NCBI RefSeq assembly: GCF_037975245.1 | Contig: NC_092582.1 | Span: 9,077,501 to 9,141,500 of the forward strand | DNA from: Apostichopus japonicus | Taxonomy: Eukaryota; Echinodermata; Holothuroidea; Aspidochirotida; Stichopodidae | Length of the DNA stretch: 64,000 bases | Reading direction: 5' to 3' | In this document: positions 57,301 to 64,000 of the stretch, piece after piece | Layout of the letters: each line of letters begins with the position of its first letter | Numbering within the stretch: the stretch's first letter is position 1 | The notes under the pieces: generated by a model | Databases searched by the model: none | What the model was told of the DNA's origin: nothing | Seen by the model: the letters and a program-made list of their open reading frames with translations, nothing else | Position numbers and translations under genes: made by a program

Positions 57301-60300
57301 CAAGACTTGAGCAATTAAGTTTTCCAGTTCAGTCTCAGGTTCAAAGATCGAGCAGCTTGCAGCAAGACCTAGTACAGAGGATTTTGAAGACCTCCGTCAA
57401 CTTACAGCTTTTGGATATTAGAGGGCGCACTTCATTCACGCCCGAGTTTGCACAGGTTGTTGTTACCATTTGGTCGCTTTCTTCTGTAATCGTAGTGTAT
57501 TAAGCACTAGAAGCTCAACTTCAAAGTTCACATTACAGAGAGGTCGCCATGGAGATTTTCATTTTTCTATCGCCATGGGAATATGTTTGTCTGAACTGAT
57601 TCACTTTAATGTAAACATTCTAATGTGGGTTTCAATAAAGAAATGACATTTGCCCAACTGCCCAGACATGTTACCTTGACCTTTCTAGAAGTTTTTTTTT
57701 CCAAATGTCTTTCCAAATGTTTTCTTCCTCTTCTTCCTTACCGTCTCTCCCGATATTTTTAATTTGTTTTTATTCACGCAATTTTATGTTTTTTCTACAG
57801 AATCTGCCTTGCACTGGTGTTGAATATTTATACATTGGTAACTGTGATGGCACTATTATTCCTTTATGTACAAAGGTAAGTTTATTTTCTATAACCAAGC
57901 TTTATCAATCTCACAGCAAAAGCTACAATTTTTTTCTTTTCTTCAATGATTGCATTCATAGTTGAAAATGACTTTCTCATGTTCACTCATTGGCAGCAGA
58001 TTTAAAAAAGTTTAAGGTTTACAAGACTTCCATCTGCTGAAGATAAAACAGAACTTTGTAAACATTGCGACCGAGAACTTGTTTTTCACTAGTGTATAGA
58101 TTATAGATCCGTGGTTTTCAACCTTGGGCTCGCGGGCCCATTTGGGCCCGCGAAGCCGATTTTGTGGGCTCGCGAGCATTGCCCCAGTAACGATTAAAAG
58201 ATTAACCGTTAATTGTATTGGAAATAGAAGGATCCTACTACAGCCCTTTCCTTCGAATTATCGCAATTTTTACAAGTGTAGACAAATATGATCCACTTTT
58301 TTTTCTTCGGATCTTTGACCTATTCTGCCTCGAATATGAGCAATAATTGGAATAACTTATACAGCGTGATATCTATACAGTACGACACTTCTATCAGTTC
58401 TCCCGTTCTATTGTCAATACAAAGTATTCTTACGTTCTCTCTATTTGTTAATTTGTTTTCAATAAATAGAAATTACCTCACCGATTCGAAATATATCTCC
58501 TTTAATACCACTGGGCCTCATATGCACACGTCAAACGGTTTTGCTGCTTTTTTATTGCATTGTTCATCTCCATTTTTCTGCATTATTCTGATAGTGATAA
58601 CGGTCACACATTTCTTATGAAACCAGTGTACCATTGAGGGTTGCAAGAAATCTTTGAGATAGGCTCTAATTGGGCAGTACCTGTCATCTGATCACTGAGG
58701 AACATACATAGCTCTGATTGAGTCCCCGGGTCACTTGTGTCAAGAATACACTAATAAACGCTGTGAAATTGATTTTATGAAGTTGATAACTTTGCAGGGT
58801 AAGGTATGGGCTCGCGAGGACGGCTCGGAGGACGAATTGGGCTCTTGATCGAAAAAAGGTTGAAAACCAAGGTTATAGATGAACACAAATCCATGAGATC
58901 TAGCACGAGGTCAGGCCACTATGCTTAGAGTTCCTCTGGGTGGACTCACTACTAATCTGTCTACTGATGTGGTCAATGTGCGATCAAAACCACAATCAAT
59001 CGTATTACTTCCAAGAAACTTCCCCCCCCCCAAAAAAACCCAAAAAATTGCATAAATGTGCTGTATAAACCATCATCATTTATAGCTTCTCTCCATAGAC
59101 AAATAACTGTTTTGATGAGAGCAACTTGCAACCTCAGAGGTCTATTGTTATACTTTGTATCTCTTCAGTGGGGACACAGCCTGAAAACCCTCCACATGCC
59201 TGATATTAGCATGAAAGGTGATGTCACCATCGCAAGTGTACTACCATCAATGACCAAACTTGAGAATCTAGACTTGGCAGGAACGGATATCGATGACTCA
59301 GTAGTTAGGTATGTTTGTGGGAGAGGTTGTGGAGTGGGGGGCAGTGGAGGGATTGGCCTATGGGGGATGGGGGTGGTGGAGGGATTAGCCTACCAGAATA
59401 TTGGTTGGTATCATTGCACTGCTGAGTCTGACTTGCAAGAGATGCTAGTTTTGTCCCAAGTTTGGTAAACACAAAGAATGTCAAAGTAGTAAACCGGTCA
59501 CTCAGCTCAGCTCTCAATTTAAATTTCATATCCTTATAAGAAAAACGATTCCTAGTCTGTGAAGAACATATTGTGTGATCGTATGAACTTGCAGCAAAAT
59601 TAGGCTTTAAATACACTTAAAGGGTATCATACTTTGTTCTTCGCGGTTGACTGTTTGAATGATTCTTGATTCTTGATAAATGAACTTCCTCATAAGCAAA
59701 CTTACTGTCCCAGATGTGTAACTTGACCCTGGTCATTGGTAACTTGTCATGCCTACACACCAAAGTGTGCACAATTCAAACAATCTCTCCTGGGGCACCA
59801 CAGCCACGTGTCCCCTGGGGGACTTCCCATAGGGTGCAGCCACAAAACGGCGCAAGCAACTATATTTACAAGTCACCTCGCAGGTCCCTATTTATACACC
59901 TGGGTGAAGAGAGGCAATGGAGATAAAGTGCCTTGCCCAAGGACACAACGCAGTGATTTGGCCAGTGCTCGAACCTGTAATCCTTAGATCACAGGTCCAC
60001 TGCTTTAACCAATTGACTACAATGCCCTGATCTCGTAGTAAGGTCTGGTATCAAGTATTGTTGAAGAGACTGTGGAACTTTATCTTTGAATTGCAATGCT
60101 ATCATCCACCATGACGCTCTAGATCAGAGAAAGCATTTTATCATCAGTAACGTTTTCTTTCTCTTGTAGATTGGTCTTTGATTCTTGTCCGTCTCTGGAT
60201 GAAATCAATTTAACAAGATGCCGAAATATTCAACGAGGAATAAAACAGACTTTCAAAGGTCAAAGATTAAAAGAACTTGCAGAAAAGATGACTTCAACAA

Positions 60301-60305
60301 GTTAA
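51323..60305 (+). CDS. FBXL6: F-box and leucine-rich repeat protein 6, complete
   Basis: Substrate adaptor of an SCF (SKP1-CUL1-F-box) ubiquitin ligase. Ten exons join in frame: 51323-51477, 51632-51928, 52135-52336, 53124-53261, 54039-54161, 54595-54771, 57282-57455, 57801-57875, 59169-59308, 60170-60305; 538 aa, the same size as human FBXL6. Residues 1-110 are polar, with a Lys/Arg-rich stretch around 68-100 that looks like a nuclear localisation signal. The F-box spans about 122-175 (SWSHLPTLILQKIF ... VSRTWRDVATLPKLW). Leucine-rich repeats follow (SLKRLVLSGC, LRHLDLSNC, LEVLSLAGC, LQLLDIRG, LENLDLAGTDI). Family-specific matches include GFPRLEQLSF, NLPCTGVEYLYIG and the C-terminal RGIKQTFKG. 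Exon 7 has a weak donor (GTTGTT). Confidence 0.93.
52667..52705. repeat. perfect 19-bp inverted repeat with 1-nt spacer
   Basis: aaaagaaaagctgattgta, then g, then its exact reverse complement, in FBXL6 intron 3. Could form a tight cruciform or RNA hairpin. Confidence 0.85.
53440..53615 (+). mobile_element. possible LINE 3' tail
   Basis: AT-rich segment ending aataaaataaaattgaattg, with a short (attga)n tail as seen at CR1-like 3' ends. No coding remnant. Confidence 0.3.
54274..54600 (+). repeat. tandem duplication of ~162 bp including a splice acceptor
   Basis: Units at 54274-54435 and 54436-54600 share atggtgaaatcattatatat and end with aatttctcagaaaca. The second carries the real exon 6 acceptor (54594). 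Confidence 0.85.
54772..57281 (+). other. FBXL6 intron 6, no gene seen
   Basis: About 2.5 kb. Contains scattered AT-rich sequence and a small GC-richer patch near 55440-55500 (gccgccgcccc, gccccgcccccaag), possibly a transposon remnant. Confidence 0.4.
58109..58872. mobile_element. non-autonomous hAT element, 764 bp
   Basis: Termini CCGTGGTTTTCAACCTT and (reversed) CCTTGGTTTTCAACCTT, flanked by a perfect 8-bp duplication ttatagat (58101-58108 and 58873-58880). Near both ends are gggctcgcgag motifs. No transposase. Lies in FBXL6 intron 8. Confidence 0.88.
59700..60031 (-). mobile_element. tRNA-derived SINE, reverse orientation
   Basis: On the minus strand the head reads tagtcaattggttaaag (A-box-like) and ggttcgagcac (B-box-like, about 59965-59975), as in tRNA-derived pol III promoters. 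The body has the cttgggcaaggcactttatc segment, which I recall from other deuterostome SINEs. Lies in FBXL6 intron 9. Confidence 0.75.
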
Positions 60306-61230
60306 CAAAGGTTTTGTTGTTTTGAGGAAAGGTTTGATAATGCTGAAAAGTTTTCTTGAAGACATTTTCACCAAAAGATAGTCATTCTTCAGGGAAACAT
60401 GAAGATTCGGTGACATGGATAAACGATCCAGCATTCTTATTCCAAGGGGAAAATATAGGGCGACATGCAAATTCAATTATTACTGTAAACCAAGTAGAAG
60501 AGCAGTTATACATTGTGGATTGTTCATTGAGAAAGGTGAGTCAGCCTTAACAATAAACAAAGTGCCACGGAAGAAGTTCAAACATGCTGAAGAAGCCAAG
60601 CAGATGCAGTAAACAACATGCTATATCACAAGGATCCAATGGCCATATGGTAAAGAAACTAGCATGGGAAGACGACAAGAAACCTTTGGGTGCTATTGGG
60701 AAGAAGAATGAATGAAGAAAGAATGAAACAATTTACTCTCTCAACCAAAATGTGAATGGACAATCTTGTGCATGCAGTCTCCACGGTTTTCAATAATGAA
60801 GGCATGAAGAATCAACCAGTTTACCTAATTTTCCCAGTAGAGTGTGAGGGAAAAAACATCAAATTGTGCAAAAGCTACTATACCAAGCTATCCTATAAAG
60901 TAAACACTAAACAGATAAATTAATCTTTTACCATTCATGAAGACAATGATCACAGACAAATTGTTGCAACACACTGAATTGTTTATTTTGGCAATATGTA
61001 TTTTATAATCAGTTGCAACAAATAATCACATTATTCTTATATCTGTGTATTAAAATATTAAGAAATTACAAACAGTACTTCAAATTTGAACCTCGAGAAC
61101 TACAATTGAACCCAATAATAACATGAAAAATTCTACTTTAATAAATCTGTGTAATAGTTCATTTACAAAATCGATGTCACATCTTAAGTGACTAAATAAG
61201 ATATTGTCTACTTAAACATTCCCATAGGCA
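60306..61230 (+). other. probable FBXL6 3' UTR and flank
   Basis: Follows the TAA at 60303-60305. AATAAA occurs at about 60551 and 61140. No further coding sequence recognised. Confidence 0.4.
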
Positions 61231-61565
61231 CGGATGTACTGAGGGATATTTGAGTACCGTTCGGATTTGTGCAGTAGTGTGATCCACGTCCTGGGGAAGG
61301 GGTCTCGGGGGTGGGGTACCCCTCCCCTTTGGTAAATTTATGCATATAAAGTATGCTTAGATGGCAAATTGTGCTATCTTTTTCCTATTCTGGCAGTATT
61401 AACCCATATTTTGGTAATGAAAATTAGTTAAATTAATCATCAAAAAAAGTACTGGGTGGAAATGTTTAAAATACTGTTTGTGCTGGGGGGCATTAAGAAC
61501 TGCCAGGCGCAGCCGCCCACCACCGCCCAGCGTGAGCACATCCCTGCATATCCATACCCACTGTA
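61225..61565. mobile_element. possible MITE remnant
   Basis: Imperfect inverted ends aggcacggatgtactga and (reversed) gcagggatgtgctcacgc, with an internal ccctcccctttgg segment like that in the 750-1131 family. Boundaries uncertain. Confidence 0.4.
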
Positions 61566-62751
61566 CAAAATTGTCAAGGCTAATGAGGTCTGAGTCTGCA
61601 TTACTTGAACAGGACAAAAAATGTTGCTAGTTTACATGACTTTGGAAATACATGATGGAGCGTTTCCATTCTGGTTAATTGCTTGTCTACTTTGCGCCAT
61701 TTAATACTGCATTTTCATTTTGTTTGCAGGACAAACAGTAGCTTAATCAGGTTTCCCCTCCCCCCCCCCCCCATGTCACTGACAGTATAGGTCAAGTCCT
61801 CAAAATGATGAGACCCAACAAATATTTGCATTTCAAATGATCAACTTTGTATTTTGTATAGAAGATGACTTTTGATAATCAGGGAAACTTTTGCAAATAA
61901 ACATGACAGTGTACACCAAACTTATCTATTTCAGTTTTCATTTTTGTCAAAACATTTTAAAAGGCATTATGCCAGTAAAGTGAAAGAGTAGTTCAAGATG
62001 CTTGGTTTTCTCACAGCTATAGCTTTCTGTCTTCAAAAACATTTATGACAAATACGAAGTCTGCAAAAGCCTCAATACTAAACTAGGAATGGGGGAAAGT
62101 AAATAGTTCATCCCCATTCCCTAATGAAGGTGGTAGGACAGGGTAGAATCAAGTAGATGTAGGATCTTATGCCACCACATTTCCCCCCCCCCCCCACACA
62201 CCAATCTACCTCCTGATGATGTAAACATGTTTGTCTACATTTGTCATCAGCTGTTCTATTTCTACTGTAGATGCTCCAATTTAACATTCACTTCCTTTGT
62301 ACTATATATGCATGACAAATTAGCTAACATAAAAAGTCTTTTAAATTTAAAAAAAATACCAATAACAATACAAAAAGCTGCTAATGTACAAACTTAAAAA
62401 TTCATCAAAATTTTGACATATTGCAAAGTAGCGTTACTGACCAAACAATTGTTACACTGCCAAACAAAGAATGACTTCTAGAGATATCTTCTTACCGGTT
62501 AAAGTTCATGTCACTTGCTCTTATGATTACACCAAACATTCAACATAGATCTTGTATGTCCACTTTAATGGGATAATTTTGGTGGGTTGACATTGATTGG
62601 TTGATATAAAAATACTTTTCCACACCAGAATCCTTTAAATGACAGATCGTAAACAGAACCACTAAAACCATGCGATAAAACTCGTGAAATTCATGGCAGT
62701 TTGCTTGCATACACTGTTAACTACTGTACTGTGTACATATTTCTATTTCCT
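61566..62751. other. intergenic / 3' region of the DHHC gene, nothing recognised
   Basis: AT-rich with C-runs at about 61757 and 62183. It probably includes the 3' UTR of the minus-strand DHHC gene. Confidence 0.4.
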
Positions 62752-63603
62752 TTACATATCCTTCACATTATTGGTTCCATTTTGCTCTGGAAAGTTGATG
62801 CCGTCAGTAAGGAGAGGTGAGGGAAAGAATGGCGCGATCCAAACTAAATACCAACGAGATCCAAACACAGCCTTGAGGTTTTCTTTCCAACCTCTATTGT
62901 ACCTTCTGGCCGCACTATGTCGCCACTCGTAGGTGGTTATACCTTTAGCTACGAGACGTACGTGAAAAATTAAGAGGAACAGAAACTGTAGAGAACCGAA
63001 CAGACAGATTCCACATTGCACGGTAGAAAAGAAAGACATGGTACTATGATAACCAAACAACCAGCCGACCGCTGGTATAAACATTGTGATGATCCCCTTC
63101 CAGTGCAAGCCGCCCACCAGTTCCCACGCATAGTCGATGTTAAGGTAGTTACAATACATGGCACTGCAGAAGAGAAAGACCACCATCATGAGATAATAGC
63201 GCATGTTGTTGTGTCCCACGCAACGTCCCGTGAAGACGCAGTGGTGGTCTCTGACCAATACGCAGGTGTTGCAGTCACCACAGTGGTGAGCCCTCGGTGG
63301 GGCGTTTAACATGCATACCGGGCAGTAACGCCATCCGGTCTTGAGAACGGAAGGCAGAATATTTTTACCGGACGAGATTTCAGTTCCCATCACCATGATC
63401 ATGTTTCCCACTGCATTGAACCACAGATAGAATCCAACCAGGAAATGCATCCAGAAAGACAATGTAAAAAGGCCGAATAAGGGTGGCATGATGACGAATA
63501 CTTCAAAGATTGGTACGAGAGTGAGTTCCAAAACTGCCGCAAAGACAGCCAACCGGTCTGGTTTTGTTCTCGGTAAGACATTCTTCCATGAAAATGAGGC
63601 CAT
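62752..63603 (-). CDS. DHHC-type palmitoyltransferase, ZDHHC24-like, single coding exon
   Basis: Transfers palmitate from palmitoyl-CoA to protein cysteines in membranes. 283 aa, close to the 284 aa of human ZDHHC24. Four transmembrane stretches: about 18-40, 46-72, 137-152 and 198-215. The Cys-rich domain at 94-137 has YCPVC, HHCGDCNTC and the catalytic RDHHC (119-122), then CVGHNNMRYY. After the last membrane segment is the family TTxE motif (TTYE, 223-226), then a YNRGWKENLKAVFG segment typical of the C-terminal region. All Cys/His zinc ligands appear present. The start follows an acacacaag leader. ZDHHC24 is the best fit by length and short tails; ZDHHC11/23-type proteins are less likely. 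Confidence 0.88.
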   Translation of the reverse strand: MASFSWKNVLPRTKPDRLAVFAAVLELTLVPIFEVFVIMPPLFGLFTLSFWMHFLVGFYLWFNAVGNMIMVMGTEISSGKNILPSVLKTGWRYCPVCMLNAPPRAHHCGDCNTCVLVRDHHCVFTGRCVGHNNMRYYLMMVVFLFCSAMYCNYLNIDYAWELVGGLHWKGIITMFIPAVGWLFGYHSTMSFFSTVQCGICLFGSLQFLFLLIFHVRLVAKGITTYEWRHSAARRYNRGWKENLKAVFGSRWYLVWIAPFFPSPLLTDGINFPEQNGTNNVKDM

Positions 63604-64000
63604 CTTGTGTGTTGCTGTATCCTCTGCGTGGATATGATCCTAGATGAGGGGCCCAGATCAGCTTTGTAGTGTATTCCAATAAAAGTGAACCTGGTGAAAG
63701 GAAAATGAAATTTAATTAACACAAAATATATACAAGATATGTATACATGTATGTTTGTTAACTTAAACAAAATTAATAAATTTAATGTTATTAACCGGTG
63801 TGGTGTGCAGTAACATTGCATGTAAGATTCATACCATGAATTACTAGCAAAATGGCTACATAAAAAACTTGTTGCCGTTGCAAGGTATCAAAGCTTAGAC
63901 ATCACAACTTGTGGATGCCACTTACCATTTAAGATATATGTGTGAATGTGACTTAATTCTGATTTTTCTCGCCTAAGGTGTTTTCTGTTGCCTAGTTACA
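63604..64000 (-). other. 5' flank of the DHHC gene
   Basis: Upstream of the start codon on the minus strand. A non-coding exon may lie here; no clear promoter element was found. Confidence 0.35.

Noticed and set aside
62684-63309. Plus-strand ORFs opposite the DHHC gene
   Set aside because: Antisense shadows of a well-supported coding region.

Overview
This is animal nuclear DNA: intron-rich, AT-rich genes with GT-AG splicing, and a dense load of small DNA transposons, SINE and LINE remnants and minisatellites. The protein divergence and the repeat types suggest a marine invertebrate deuterostome, most likely an echinoderm such as a sea cucumber. That placement is inference; nothing in the window names the species.

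Layout. (1) 1-20.5 kb, + strand: a long array of tiny, mutually compatible phase 1-1 exons. Each encodes one cysteine motif, and when spliced they read C-x10-C-x-C-x-C, the Balbiani-ring-3/'silk homology' motif of the VEGF-C/D (and insect PVF) C-terminal region. I count 19 intact exons plus 5 decayed ones. The 5' end lies outside the window, and no PDGF/VEGF growth-factor domain is visible. The array contains a locally duplicated three-exon unit and is full of transposons: hAT-type MITEs with 8-bp target duplications, TTAA-type MITEs, a 3.75-kb fold-back element carrying a dead Tx1/L1-like reverse transcriptase, and a 1.37-kb TIR element. (2) 20.5-28.7 kb: gene-poor, with a fold-back element, a ~215-bp tandem satellite, and a 422-bp near-perfect palindromic element sitting in a diverged tandem repeat. 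(3) 28.8-35.8 kb, + strand: a complete seven-exon CREC-family (calumenin/reticulocalbin) gene, 318 aa, six EF-hands, C-terminal ER-retention signal. Two minisatellites lie in intron 3. (4) 35.8-42.3 kb: intergenic, with TTAA and hAT MITEs. (5) 42.3-47.1 kb, - strand: a four-coding-exon gene, 383 aa, that resembles the FAM124 glyoxalase-like family (tentative). (6) 51.3-60.3 kb, + strand: a complete ten-exon FBXL6 orthologue, 538 aa. (7) 62.75-63.6 kb, - strand: a single-exon DHHC palmitoyltransferase, 283 aa, ZDHHC24-like.

The genes do not form an obvious pathway. One encodes a secreted, cysteine-rich, VEGF-C-tail-like protein; one a secretory-pathway calcium-binding protein; one an SCF ubiquitin-ligase adaptor; one a membrane S-acyltransferase; and one is uncharacterised. 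The most unusual part is the modular exon array in the first 20 kb. All exon joins were inferred by eye from splice consensus and reading phase.
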